This document shows, piece after piece, positions 8,068 through 18,385 of a stretch of DNA of 64,000 bases. The notes under the pieces were generated by a model, which was not told where the DNA came from, ran no database searches, and worked only from the letters and a program-made list of their open reading frames with translations. Where the stretch lies: contig JACMPP010000077.1 in NCBI GenBank assembly GCA_014377445.1, positions 1 through 64,000 on the forward strand, written 5' to 3'. Origin of the DNA: Oligoflexus sp. Lineage in GTDB: Bacteria > Bdellovibrionota_B > Oligoflexia > Oligoflexales > Oligoflexaceae. How positions within the stretch are numbered: position 1 is the stretch's first letter; every line of letters starts with the position of its first letter. Position numbers and translations under genes: made by a program.

Positions 8068-8958
8068 ATGCTTAAAAGCTTTCTGCGAGAATCCTCAAAA
8101 ATCATCATCGGCAAGGAAGAACAATTCCGCCTCGCCCTGGCTTGTCTCCTCGCCGGTGGTCATCTCCTCCTGGAAGATGAACCAGGCATGGGCAAGACCA
8201 GCTTCGCCAAGACAATTGCTGCCCTTTTGCAAATGCCTTTTAGCCGCATTCAATTTACCTCGGATCTCCTGCCGGCGGATATTATCGGCGTGAGTATTTT
8301 CGATCGCGATCAACAAAGCTTTGTTTTTCAACCAGGTCCCCTCTTTAGTAAACTCATTCTCGGCGATGAGCTCAACCGCGCTTCCCCCAAGACTCAGTCG
8401 GCCTTTCTCCAGGCTATGGAGGAACAATCGGTGAGCATTGAGGGCAAAACTTTTCCTCTGGAAAAACCCTTCTTCTTCATCGCGACGCAAAACCCGCGTC
8501 GCAGCATCGGCACCTTTCCGCTCCCGGAGTCCCAGCTTGATCGTTTTCTCATGAAGCTTGAGCTAGGCTACCCCACACGCGAGGCCGAGCGGAAGATCCT
8601 CGAACAAAACGGTAAGGTCGAAGCCCTGACTCCGATACTCGACGTCAATGAAATTTTGCGCATACAGGATGAAGTTCGCCAGATTCACGCCGCTCCCGCC
8701 ATCCTGAGTTACATTGTCGAACTGGCCCAGGAATCACGTCTTCTTCCGCACGGAATCTCGCCCCGCGCCTCGCTCGGCCTGCTCCATGCGGCTCAGGCCA
8801 TCGCCTGGCTCGATGGACGGAAATATGTGAGTCCGGAAGATATTCAGACTGTGGCGATTCCGGTGATGGGCCATCGCCTCGTGAGCGGTGACGAACTCAA
8901 TCCGAAGCTCGGTAAAGAGAGGGCTCGTGATGTTCTGGCCAAAGTTAAAGTTCCGTAG
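8068..8958 (+). CDS. MoxR-family AAA+ ATPase
   Basis: Cytoplasmic ATPase probably acting as a chaperone for a partner complex. Walker A is EDEPGMGKTS (about residues 36-45), Walker B is LILGDELNRASPKTQ (97-111), and the sensor 1 Asn lies in FFIATQNPR. Length 296 is usual. It begins a three-gene operon with a DUF58 protein and a TgpA-like transglutaminase, the conserved MoxR-DUF58-TGase set. Its 3' end overlaps the next start by 29 nt. Confidence 0.9.
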   Translation: MLKSFLRESSKIIIGKEEQFRLALACLLAGGHLLLEDEPGMGKTSFAKTIAALLQMPFSRIQFTSDLLPADIIGVSIFDRDQQSFVFQPGPLFSKLILGDELNRASPKTQSAFLQAMEEQSVSIEGKTFPLEKPFFFIATQNPRRSIGTFPLPESQLDRFLMKLELGYPTREAERKILEQNGKVEALTPILDVNEILRIQDEVRQIHAAPAILSYIVELAQESRLLPHGISPRASLGLLHAAQAIAWLDGRKYVSPEDIQTVAIPVMGHRLVSGDELNPKLGKERARDVLAKVKVP

Positions 8959-9853
8959 TCTTGTCCCCAAATTGCCCAAACAAAAGGGCCAAAAGCCCTA
9001 TATCATGCCCACCTTTTACGGGCTCGGATTTCTATTCCTTATCGTTGATATTTTCGCGCTCAGTTACTATCGAAGCAACGCCCCTTTCCATACCGTCGGC
9101 CTGACTCTCATCGTATTCGGAATGGTCGCGATGATTCAGACCAATTCCAACCTGCAAAATATCGCGCTGAGCGTGGACCGCTGCGAACTCGGAGAAGCCG
9201 GCAGTAAATCTAATGTCCTTATATCTCTTCGCAACCTGACTCTTATTCCCTCGCACAATCTCAACATTCAGGCGGACAAGCCCTTCGCCCTGAAAACGCC
9301 TTTGAGCATCGATGAGGTTCTGCAGCGAACCCCGCTCACGCTGTCCATTCACTGTCCCAAACGAGGCGTCTACAAACTCGGTCGAATCAAGGTCTTCTCA
9401 CGCGGGGTCTACGGCCTCTTCTATACCTGGCGCTGGCAGGACACCGACTCTGAACTCATCGTCTATCCCAGGCCGCGCGGTTCGATGCCGCTCCCTCAAG
9501 GCAGTGAAGGGGCCCACAGACGCAATTTGAACAGCGAGGATTTTGTGGGCCATCGGCCCTTCGCGAACGGTGACTCCCTGAAGCATATCGATTGGAAAGC
9601 CTATGCGCGTGGCAGCGAACTCCTCATCAAAGACTACGCAGATCAGGCTATGGAAGCCCTGGAATTGAACTGGAACGACACGCGCGGCGAAAGCGAGGAA
9701 CGCCTCGAGCAACTGGCGGCCTGGGTCATCCAAATGAGTTCGCTCCAAAGACCGTTTAGCCTCAACCTCCCAGACATTCTGGTCGACAAGGGTACGGGTG
9801 AGGCTCACGATCGAGCTGCTCTCCGCGCTCTTGCCGCTTACAAGGAGGCCTGA
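8930..9853 (+). CDS. DUF58 domain protein
   Basis: A 307-residue protein with two N-terminal membrane helices (about residues 27-42 and 50-68) and the DUF58 signature FANGDSLKHIDWKAYARG near residues 206-223. DUF58 proteins accompany MoxR ATPases and often have a von Willebrand A-like fold; their exact function is not known. The start at 8930 has AGAGAGG 8 nt upstream and lies inside the end of moxR; an earlier ATG in frame at 8888 has weaker support. The gene's TGA overlaps the ATG of the transglutaminase by one base. Confidence 0.88.
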   Translation: MFWPKLKFRSLVPKLPKQKGQKPYIMPTFYGLGFLFLIVDIFALSYYRSNAPFHTVGLTLIVFGMVAMIQTNSNLQNIALSVDRCELGEAGSKSNVLISLRNLTLIPSHNLNIQADKPFALKTPLSIDEVLQRTPLTLSIHCPKRGVYKLGRIKVFSRGVYGLFYTWRWQDTDSELIVYPRPRGSMPLPQGSEGAHRRNLNSEDFVGHRPFANGDSLKHIDWKAYARGSELLIKDYADQAMEALELNWNDTRGESEERLEQLAAWVIQMSSLQRPFSLNLPDILVDKGTGEAHDRAALRALAAYKEA

Positions 9854-11685
9854 TGGGAGAACTTCGGCCGATCGGTCTCTTCGCCTTTTCCTGCTTGATT
9901 GCATGCTTGACCCAGGCTCTCCCGACCTGGCTCATCCTCTTTTCTATCGTGGGAATCGGTTGGAAGTTCTGGCGAGGCCTGAAGATGCCTGCCGTTCTTC
10001 TCTATTCCCTTATGATCCTTTTTTGGTGCCTTTTAATCTTTGACAGCCCCAAACTCATCCATCGCGATACCTTAACGGGCGCCTTGGTCCTCGGCAGTCT
10101 ATTCAGCGTTCTGTCTCCGCCTCACAAGCAGCGCACCATGCGCTTTCATGTTGGTCTCTTTAGTTTGCTCATTTCGATCCTGATCGTTCCCAAGGAAACC
10201 TTTCCGCTGTGGATCTACTTTGGAATTTGTGTCCTCATCTGCATGAGCCTTGTCCTTCATCATGTGCCGAATCAATCCATGTTTTCTCTGATAAACCTCG
10301 GTCGCACTCTCGTGAAGCTCGCGCTTCCCCTCAGCCTACTGCTCGTGCCGGTCTATTATTTCTTTCCCGAAATAAGAAACCCAGTTCAACAACAGGGCAT
10401 GAGTGGAATCTCAGGAGACCTTGAACCGGGACAGATGGCGAGCCTCGCCCTCTCGGACCGGCTGGCTTTTCGTGTCCGCTTTCTCAAGGAAGTTCCCGCG
10501 GAATCTCTTCTCTACTGGCGCGCGGAAGTCTTGGAAAAAAGTCGAGGCATGAGCTGGACTCAGGGCAACCTGTCAAACAGCGAGATTGTCCCCATTTCAG
10601 AACCCAAGGAACCGATCGTCTACGAACTGATGCTCGATCCACAGCTCGGCATGATGCTCCCCCTGCTCGAGCATACGACCAGTCTCTCCCAGGCGCGTGA
10701 TGAGGCGGGACTCTTTATTCAGGTCGATAAGAAAGTCGTCAAAAGCAACAATCGTTTCCTGCTTGCTGGTGCAACACCAGCCTCCCGTTTTGGAGCCTTG
10801 ACACCACCTAAGCTCGATATTCCTGATATCAAACTGTCTCCGCGCGTGCAGAACCTCGTCGAGCAACTCAAAACGAAGACACCTAAAGAACAGATTCAAT
10901 TTCTGATGAATATGTACAAGACCTTTAAATACACTCTTCACCCCGGACGCCTGGCATCGAGCGATCCACTCGACGAGTTTCTCTTCGAAACCAAAAGGGG
11001 GTTTTGTGAACACTTTGCGGCGAGCTTTGCCACTCTCCTTCGTCTGGGGGGAACACCCTCGCGAATCGTCATCGGTTATCAGGGTGCAAGTCAGTTGGGA
11101 TCAAGCACGTATTACCAGGTGACCAATGCCAATGCGCATGCCTGGACGGAAGTGTGGATCGATGGAAATTGGATACGTGTGGATCCCTCGTCCGTGGTGA
11201 TTACCCCTGAATCCCGGCCTAAAGAAACAGAAGGCCTCACGAGTTTGATTACCGCCTGGATCAGCTTTTCGATTCAACACATGATGGAACTCATGCAGGA
11301 ATGGTCGGACGATATAGGCACCTTTTGGATCTCGGTCGGCATCTGCGCAGCGGGGCTCTTTTTGATTCAGGTCTGGCGCCTGAGACGGAGAAAAGAAGAA
11401 GCACCGGAGTGGGAACGCAAAACACAAAGGTTTTTGACCCTACTCGAACAGAAGGCCAAAGCCCGCGAACGGGGCGCGAGTGAAACGATCTACAATTATT
11501 TGAAGCTTGTCGGTGAAGACTATGGAATCGAAGACTTCCTGGAACTCGCGAAGCTCTACAATCTAAGTAAATTCGCTGAGGAAGAAGCTGCGGTCCCGAA
11601 GCTTCTTGCATGCTTGAGCCGCTGCAGGGGCCGCCTCCCCGACCTTAAAAAGCAGGACAAATCAAGGTACGACATTGCCACCTGA
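9853..11685 (+). CDS. TgpA-like membrane transglutaminase (DUF3488 + transglutaminase core)
   Basis: A 610-residue inner membrane protein. The N-terminal third has about five or six membrane helices (DUF3488 type). A soluble transglutaminase-like domain follows, with Cys385 in RGFCEHFAASFA, His429 in NANAHAWTEVW and Asp444 in RVDPSS, a complete papain-like triad. Another membrane helix lies near residues 485-505, and a cytoplasmic tail resembling DUF4129 follows (FLTLLEQKAKARERG...). In Pseudomonas, TgpA is an essential periplasmic transglutaminase. It is third in the MoxR-DUF58-TgpA operon, and its 3' end meets the convergent small membrane protein gene. Confidence 0.88.
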   Translation: MGELRPIGLFAFSCLIACLTQALPTWLILFSIVGIGWKFWRGLKMPAVLLYSLMILFWCLLIFDSPKLIHRDTLTGALVLGSLFSVLSPPHKQRTMRFHVGLFSLLISILIVPKETFPLWIYFGICVLICMSLVLHHVPNQSMFSLINLGRTLVKLALPLSLLLVPVYYFFPEIRNPVQQQGMSGISGDLEPGQMASLALSDRLAFRVRFLKEVPAESLLYWRAEVLEKSRGMSWTQGNLSNSEIVPISEPKEPIVYELMLDPQLGMMLPLLEHTTSLSQARDEAGLFIQVDKKVVKSNNRFLLAGATPASRFGALTPPKLDIPDIKLSPRVQNLVEQLKTKTPKEQIQFLMNMYKTFKYTLHPGRLASSDPLDEFLFETKRGFCEHFAASFATLLRLGGTPSRIVIGYQGASQLGSSTYYQVTNANAHAWTEVWIDGNWIRVDPSSVVITPESRPKETEGLTSLITAWISFSIQHMMELMQEWSDDIGTFWISVGICAAGLFLIQVWRLRRRKEEAPEWERKTQRFLTLLEQKAKARERGASETIYNYLKLVGEDYGIEDFLELAKLYNLSKFAEEEAAVPKLLACLSRCRGRLPDLKKQDKSRYDIAT

Positions 11686-11967
11686 AGGCTGAGCCCCGTC
11701 TGTGGGAACTGGAATTGGGGCGGGCGACAAGCTCGGATCCACAGGACCTATCGCATCAGGACCGGCTTTGAGTACGGCTTCCTTGTGCAATTTATCTTTC
11801 AAAATTTCTCTTCGCTCGGCGACAATCGACTGAGTCCGTCCGGCAACCGCCAGGAATACCACGATACAACCCACAACCAAACCAATGACAAAGACCAGGC
11901 CTATGGATTTTCCAAGAGGAACCTTGGCAGTCTGACCTTCATTCGACATCTTATTTTTCGTTGCCAT
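11662..11967 (-). CDS. Small single-pass membrane protein, unknown function
   Basis: A 101-residue protein with one strong membrane helix (about residues 19-41, SIGLVFVIGLVVGCIVVFL), then a short charged segment (AERREILKDKLHKEA) and a Pro/Gly-rich tail. No family is recognised. The start at 11967 has AAGGG just upstream and lies 17 nt inside the end of rsmI, so the two are probably translated together. The frame could be extended upstream, but that would place residues over rsmI coding sequence with no RBS. Its 3' end overlaps convergent tgpA by 24 nt. Confidence 0.65.
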   Translation of the reverse strand: MATKNKMSNEGQTAKVPLGKSIGLVFVIGLVVGCIVVFLAVAGRTQSIVAERREILKDKLHKEAVLKAGPDAIGPVDPSLSPAPIPVPTDGAQPSGGNVVP

Positions 11968-12826
11968 AAAAACCCTTAGCCTCGAGGAGCAGTTGATAAA
12001 GCTCGGAACGCGACAGACCTCGATCACGGTAGAGTCCAAGCAAGTCTTTGAGTGTTGCATCTTTATTGAATTGATCACGCGCTTCTAGAATTAAAGCTTC
12101 GCGTTTATTATCTTTGATTTCCTGAGTATCCACGAGCGCATCGCCTAGCCGCACCATGACGACCGCTTCGCCCTTGAGGAAGTCGTGATTGTTGCACCAG
12201 GACAACGCTCCGCTTGGATCGGTGAGCAGAATCTCTTCGTGAAGCTTGGTCAATTCCCGACCGATCACGAGTTCGGCGTTAGGATAGAGTGCGTGGATAA
12301 CAGTGAGACTGGCTTTCAAACGACGCGGATTCTCATAGAATACGATCGACGCGCTGAGACTGCGCCAACTCGCGATCTCTTTTTCGAGAGCCATCTTTTT
12401 GTTCGGCAAAAAGCCTACGAACAAGAGGCGATCGCTCGGGAGTCCCGAGGCGGAGACCAGAGCTGTAAGTGCACTGGGTCCGGGCACGGGATGGACAGCG
12501 ACACCACGCTTGCGCGCTTCGCGAACCAGATGGTAGCCAGGATCGGAGATACAGGGGGTTCCTGCGTCAGAAATAAGAGCGAGACTCAGGGAGTTCTCGA
12601 GGATGCGATCCACGAGTTGAGGCGCCTTTTCTCTTTCGACATGATCGAAGTAACTAATGACTTCCGCCTTGTCCCGTCCGATATGTTGTAGTAAATGACG
12701 CGCCCTGCGGGTGTCCTCAGCTGCAATAATATCAACGCTCTTAAGTACTTTGATGGCTCTGAGGGTTAGATCATCAAGGTTCCCTATCGGCGTAGCTACG
12801 ACATAGATTGCGCTTTCAGGGGTCAC
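11951..12826 (-). CDS. rsmI: 16S rRNA (cytidine(1402)-2'-O)-methyltransferase
   Basis: SAM-dependent methyltransferase that modifies the ribose of C1402 in the 16S rRNA P-site region. The N-terminus YVVATPIGNLDDLTLRAIKV, then AAEDTRRARHLLQHIG and ALISDAGTPCISDPGYHLV, are diagnostic of RsmI in the tetrapyrrole methylase superfamily. At 291 residues it has the normal length. It starts with GTG at 12826. The 6S RNA gene lies upstream on the opposite strand. Confidence 0.93.
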   Translation of the reverse strand: MTPESAIYVVATPIGNLDDLTLRAIKVLKSVDIIAAEDTRRARHLLQHIGRDKAEVISYFDHVEREKAPQLVDRILENSLSLALISDAGTPCISDPGYHLVREARKRGVAVHPVPGPSALTALVSASGLPSDRLLFVGFLPNKKMALEKEIASWRSLSASIVFYENPRRLKASLTVIHALYPNAELVIGRELTKLHEEILLTDPSGALSWCNNHDFLKGEAVVMVRLGDALVDTQEIKDNKREALILEARDQFNKDATLKDLLGLYRDRGLSRSELYQLLLEAKGFYGNEK

Positions 12827-13100
12827 GGTTAACTCACTAGTTATGACACAGTTTGGCGAGAAAAAGTAATAAATTGACGCTTTTTTACCCCCAGGGTCAA
12901 GCCTTTTTTTGGCTCATAATTTCCACTGCGGACCGGGTCTCGAAAATTGCATTTTTTCGAGCTCATGCAGCGAGCGCGTTTGCAGAGGAACAGGAGCGCG
13001 ATGGCAAGCCTCACCGAGACTCCAGACATTTTGTCAAAAACTGCGGTATAGCGCTAAAAAAAAGGTGCAGGGGGGCCTCGCAATTTGTTAATTTGTTATA
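12827..13100. other. Intergenic region upstream of 6S RNA
   Basis: Between rsmI and the 6S RNA no convincing gene is present. Short frames here lack RBSs and family resemblance. The only notable feature is the AT-rich stretch at about 13084-13100 that probably holds the 6S promoter. Confidence 0.5.
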
Positions 13101-13293
13101 GGAATGTGCCCGAGAGTTGTTCGGTTTTTGCAGGTGAACCGATGCTTATATACAAGGGAGTCCGAGTCATACCGTGGTGAGCATGCCGCAATAGTCTTTT
13201 TAGTGAGCGGAAGCCTGAAGCGGTAAGCAGGACACCCACCTTTAACGGTGGGTTCCCTTTGCAGACCGAACAACTAAAAAACTGGCACATTCC
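13101..13293 (+). ncRNA. ssrS: 6S RNA
   Basis: A 193-nt region folds as one long interrupted hairpin. The ends pair perfectly (GGAATGTGCC at 13101-13110 with GGCACATTCC at 13284-13293), and further in GTTGTTCGGT pairs with ACCGAACAAC. The centre carries the 6S landmarks seen in enterobacterial ssrS: GGTGAGCATGC, then GGAAGCCTGAAGC, then a GACACCCACC...GGTGGGTTCCC arm. 6S RNA mimics an open promoter and sequesters housekeeping RNA polymerase in stationary phase. The match to known 6S sequence words fixes the plus strand. An AT-rich TTGTTAATTTGTTATA just before 13101 is the likely promoter. It is not followed by ygfA, as it is in E. coli. Confidence 0.85.
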
Positions 13294-13448
13294 AACTCTC
13301 CTCCTTTGCCTCAACACCGTTCGCTCAATCTACCGAGTCGAAGCATCCCCCGATATTTCTCAGGCTAAAATGACAAAATCACTTGTCGAGACTTGTCGCG
13401 CCTGATTAATTGGGTCGATGATAACCTTCCCACACACAGGACCAACCG

Positions 13449-14657
13449 ATGCTACCCACTCTGTCCACTCGGATATCGCAGCTCCAGCCCTCTCCTACTG
13501 TTGCTCTGAATACCAAAGCGAAAGAACTGGCAGATTTGGGCCACAAGATCGTTAATTTCTCTGTGGGTGAGCCTGATTTTCCTACGCCTGAACCGATCGT
13601 TCAGGCTGGTATCAAAGCACTGCAGGAGGGCAAGACACGTTACGGTGGTGCCGGTGGCGGCCTCCCCCTTCGCAAAGCGATTGTAGGCAAACTCCTCAAA
13701 GACAATCAGTTGACCTATACTCCGGATCAGATCGTCGTAGGTATTGGCGCCAAGGAGATACTCTTTCATTTGAATCTGGCGCTCCTCAATCCCGGAGACG
13801 AGGTTTTGATTCCCGCCCCTTACTGGGTGAGCTACACGGAACATGTGATCGCTGCGGGGGCAACGCCCGTCGTGATGCCCATGCCGAAGGACCATAAATC
13901 CCCGCGCTTGACTCCAGCCATGATCGAGCCTTTCGTGACGCCAAAGACCAAGGCGATCGTTATCACCTCGCCGAGCAACCCAGGCGGATTCGTGATTCCT
14001 CCGGACGAAATGAAAGTTCTTGGTGAATATCTCGCGCAAAAAAATTGGTGGGTCATCTCCGACGAGATTTACGAATATATGTCCTTCGACGGCCCATCCA
14101 TATCAATCGCCACCCTCGTACCGGCGATCCGGGAACGATTTATCCTGGTGAATGGATTTTCCAAAGGGTTTGCTATGACAGGCTGGCGAGTCGGATATAT
14201 GGCCGGACCCAAAGAGGTTGCCGACATCGTACGCACACTCCAGACGCAGTCCTCGACTTGTCTCCCGCCTTTTGTTGAGGAGGGGGCGCTCGAAGCGCTT
14301 CGTCACGGCCGCGAACTGATGGCCGACAAAATGCTCATACTGCGTCAGCGCCGCGACCTCGCCGTCGCAATTCTTCAAGAGTTTCCAGAGCTCGATATGC
14401 TGCCCCCAAATGGGGCTTTTTACATCTTCATAGATCTTCGTAAAGTCCTTGCAAAATCTGCGCTCTACGCGAATGATAATAGCCTTGACTTCAGCAAGAA
14501 ACTGCTAGAGACATATCACGTCGCCATGGTACCGGGTGAGGCATTTGGAACTCCTGGATTTATCCGGCTGAGCTATGCCGTTCACGAAAACACCCTGAAA
14601 GAAGGGCTGAAGAGACTTGGTGATGCCTTGGTAGCGATCGGTGGAACGCGAAGGTAG
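13449..14657 (+). CDS. Class I pyridoxal-phosphate aminotransferase (aspartate aminotransferase type)
   Basis: A 402-residue fold-type I PLP enzyme, close to the 1-beta subgroup of aspartate aminotransferases. The N-terminal FSVGEPDFPTP motif, the VITSPSNPGG segment and the catalytic Lys in NGFSKGFAMTGWRVGY are all present. Probable reaction: transamination between aspartate and 2-oxoglutarate; prephenate or aromatic substrates are possible. ATG at 13449 follows AGGACCAACCG. The gene is followed by a Rho-independent terminator before pheS. Confidence 0.88.
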   Translation: MLPTLSTRISQLQPSPTVALNTKAKELADLGHKIVNFSVGEPDFPTPEPIVQAGIKALQEGKTRYGGAGGGLPLRKAIVGKLLKDNQLTYTPDQIVVGIGAKEILFHLNLALLNPGDEVLIPAPYWVSYTEHVIAAGATPVVMPMPKDHKSPRLTPAMIEPFVTPKTKAIVITSPSNPGGFVIPPDEMKVLGEYLAQKNWWVISDEIYEYMSFDGPSISIATLVPAIRERFILVNGFSKGFAMTGWRVGYMAGPKEVADIVRTLQTQSSTCLPPFVEEGALEALRHGRELMADKMLILRQRRDLAVAILQEFPELDMLPPNGAFYIFIDLRKVLAKSALYANDNSLDFSKKLLETYHVAMVPGEAFGTPGFIRLSYAVHENTLKEGLKRLGDALVAIGGTRR

Positions 14658-14695
14658 GTAACGTACCGACGGATTCTACTATCCAAGGGGCAGCG

Positions 14696-14722
14696 GGGCG
14701 GTTATTCGCCCCATTTTTTTTA
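14696..14722 (+). terminator. Rho-independent terminator between the aminotransferase and pheS
   Basis: GGGGCG (14696-14701), a 6-nt loop and CGCCCC (14708-14713) are followed by ATTTTTTTT. The T-run ends only 12 nt before the pheS ATG, with the RBS AGGAG immediately after it. It may simply end the aminotransferase transcript or act as an attenuator of pheST. No Phe-rich leader peptide was found upstream. Confidence 0.85.
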
Positions 14723-14734
14723 GGAGAAAACTTT

Positions 14735-15793
<1,059 letters not shown>

Positions 15794-15817
15794 TCTTTTC
15801 CGAGAGAGGCGTACGGC

Positions 15818-18364
15818 ATGCAAGTATCTCTGCGTTGGTTGAATGAATATATCGATCTCACAGGCGTCTCCACCGACGACCTGAGCAAAGCACTGACCTC
15901 GATCGGTCTCGAAGTCGAAGGCATCAAACATGAGAAACCGCTCAAGGGCGATGTTCTGGTCGGCAAAATCATAGCGGCTGACAAACATCCGGATGCGGAT
16001 AAACTGCAGGTAACCCAAGTGGACGTCGGTCGCGGCGAGCCCTTGACGATCGTTTGCGGAGCGCCCAACGCCCGTGTGGGCATCAAGGTCGTCGTCGCGA
16101 TGATCGGCTCTGAACTTCCCAAGGATTTTAAGATCAAAGAAAGCAAAATCCGCGGACAAAAATCCCTCGGAATGCTTTGCAGTGAAGAAGAACTGGGACT
16201 TGCCGGAGGCCACGACGGTATTATCGAACTGCCCGAATCCGTTGCCCTTGGCACTTCGGTCGCTCAGTACTTCCACATGGAAGATTCGATTATCGAAATC
16301 GGTCTGACACCCAATCGCAGCGATTGCCTGGGCCTTATCGGTCTGGCCCGCGATGTCGCGGCCAAACTTGGTAAATCCCTGAAGGTTCCAGACGACAAGA
16401 AGATTTCCGTTGATGCCAGTCTCAAGAGCGATGCCTACATCAAGGTCAATATCGAGAGCAGCGAAGACAGTCGCCGCTTCACCGCCCTCTACATGAGTGA
16501 TGTCCGCGCGATTCCATCGCCGCGCTGGATGCAGGCACGCCTCCAGCATGCAGGCATGCGCCCCATCAACATCATCGTCGATGCCACGAACTATGTGATG
16601 CTCGAATCGGGCCAACCGATCCATGCTTACGACGAACGCGATATCGGCGGCAAGACCCTCAATGTCCGTCGCGCGAGAGAGGACGAAAGCATCAAGACCC
16701 TTGATGGCCAGGAACGCAAACTTCTGGCAACGGACATCGTCATCGCCGATGCTTCCAAAGCGATCGGTGTGGCCGGTGTTATGGGAGGCGCCAACTCCGA
16801 GATCAAAGGCGACACACGCAATATCGTGATTGAAGTGGCTCATTTTAATCCATCGCTCGTGCGCAAAACGAGCAAACGTTTTGCCTTGCACACCGAGGCT
16901 TCGCATCGTTTCGAGCGCGGCGTTGATATCGAAAACACCGTCTGGGTGGCCCGACGTGTGGCTGGACTCATCCTTTCGGCCACAGAAGAACAACGCCAGG
17001 AATTGAAACTCGACATCCCTACGCCTCGCATTGCAGGTCAGGCGGTCGACAACTACCCGAAGCCATTCGCCGCGAAAACGATAGAACTTCGTATCGCTCG
17101 CATGCAGGCCATCACCGGCATCAAGACTCTCAGCGCAAAAAATGCCGTAACGATCCTTGAGCAACTCGGTTGTAAAACGGTTTCGCAAACGGACAGCCTG
17201 CTCAAGATTTCGGCTCCGAGCTGGCGTCACGATATCGAACGCGAAGTCGATTTAATCGAGGAAGTGATCCGTATTCACGGCTACGAACATATCCCCCTTA
17301 CGCTTCCCAAAATGGCAATCGGCGCTTTGCCCGAACATCCTTTGATCGACTTTATCGATCAAAACAAAGCGATCCTCGCGCAAATCGGCCTGCATGAGAC
17401 AGTATCCTTCCCCTTCATGGGTGCCCAGGATCTCGAGCATCTTGGCATCAAATCTGAGCACCCTCTCAGCGCGCTTGTGAAGCTGGTCAATCCCCTGGCT
17501 GAACATCACCGCTTCATGCGGAGCACGATGCTTGTGGGCCTGATTCAGGCTCTTGCACAAAACCGTCGCAATGGCCTGAAGGGCACACGCCTGTTCGAAT
17601 TGGCTCGTACATTCCATGAACCGAAATCTCTCCCGAAGGAATTGGCGCCCGTGTGGACGTCACTTTCGAAGCAGGGGGACCACGTTCCGGTCAAAGCTCG
17701 CCAAGACGACCGTCCGATTGAGAAGACAAAAGTCGCAGCCATCATCGATCCGAGCTTTCTGCCGAAATCCTGGGACCATGCCGAAGAACAGGCTGGTTTC
17801 TTCCATGGCAAAGCTTTTATCACGCAATGGCTCGCTGCCTTTGGGATTCGCTCGCTTCGCTTTGAAACAGCCAATGCCAAGGATTTTCCCTGGCTCCACC
17901 CCGGCGCTTCATCGACGATTCACAATGCGAAGGGCGAGTATTTAGGTTGGCTTGGTGAACTGCATCCCGCCTCAACGAAAGCCTACGATCTCGATACGGC
18001 TCCCACAGTTTTTGAAATTGATCTCGAAATCGTTTTAGCTTCTTACGGCGAACAAAAGAGCTATATTTCTGGCAATACACGCTTTCCGCCATCGACACGG
18101 GATGTCGCCCTTTTGGTACCGAGCGAAACTTCTTACGATGCTTTCATGAAAAGCTTCGTAAATTTTGATCGTCGCAAGTATCTTAAGGACCAAAGGCTCT
18201 TTGATATTTATCAAGGCCAGAATCTTCCGCAGGGCAAGAAGAGCATGGCGTTTAGCCTTACCTTCTCCTCGGATCAGAAGACTCTGACAGATGCTGATGT
18301 TGATAAAGAACTTGATGCACTCCTCAGCTGGTTGAAGCAAGATCTCTCAGCTGAACAACGATAA
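15818..18364 (+). CDS. pheT: Phenylalanine-tRNA ligase beta subunit
   Basis: An 848-residue beta subunit that binds tRNA and edits misacylated Tyr-tRNAPhe. The B1 and tRNA-binding (EMAP-like) domain covers about residues 39-150 (VGKIIAADKHPDADKLQVTQ), then B3/B4 editing (about 210-385), B5 (about 410-480), the catalytic-like B6/B7 region, and a C-terminal FDX-ACB anticodon-binding domain (FPPSTRDVALLVPSE onward). Length is slightly above the usual 790-800 because of inserts near residues 610-640. RBS GAGAGG precedes the ATG. It forms a heterotetramer with PheS. Confidence 0.97.
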   Translation: MQVSLRWLNEYIDLTGVSTDDLSKALTSIGLEVEGIKHEKPLKGDVLVGKIIAADKHPDADKLQVTQVDVGRGEPLTIVCGAPNARVGIKVVVAMIGSELPKDFKIKESKIRGQKSLGMLCSEEELGLAGGHDGIIELPESVALGTSVAQYFHMEDSIIEIGLTPNRSDCLGLIGLARDVAAKLGKSLKVPDDKKISVDASLKSDAYIKVNIESSEDSRRFTALYMSDVRAIPSPRWMQARLQHAGMRPINIIVDATNYVMLESGQPIHAYDERDIGGKTLNVRRAREDESIKTLDGQERKLLATDIVIADASKAIGVAGVMGGANSEIKGDTRNIVIEVAHFNPSLVRKTSKRFALHTEASHRFERGVDIENTVWVARRVAGLILSATEEQRQELKLDIPTPRIAGQAVDNYPKPFAAKTIELRIARMQAITGIKTLSAKNAVTILEQLGCKTVSQTDSLLKISAPSWRHDIEREVDLIEEVIRIHGYEHIPLTLPKMAIGALPEHPLIDFIDQNKAILAQIGLHETVSFPFMGAQDLEHLGIKSEHPLSALVKLVNPLAEHHRFMRSTMLVGLIQALAQNRRNGLKGTRLFELARTFHEPKSLPKELAPVWTSLSKQGDHVPVKARQDDRPIEKTKVAAIIDPSFLPKSWDHAEEQAGFFHGKAFITQWLAAFGIRSLRFETANAKDFPWLHPGASSTIHNAKGEYLGWLGELHPASTKAYDLDTAPTVFEIDLEIVLASYGEQKSYISGNTRFPPSTRDVALLVPSETSYDAFMKSFVNFDRRKYLKDQRLFDIYQGQNLPQGKKSMAFSLTFSSDQKTLTDADVDKELDALLSWLKQDLSAEQR

Positions 18365-18385
18365 TACGGAAAGGATGACCCTGAA

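Noticed and set aside
12841-13091. Short frames on both strands before the 6S RNA
   Set aside because: Low-quality frames without RBS, mostly poly-T/A-driven codons.
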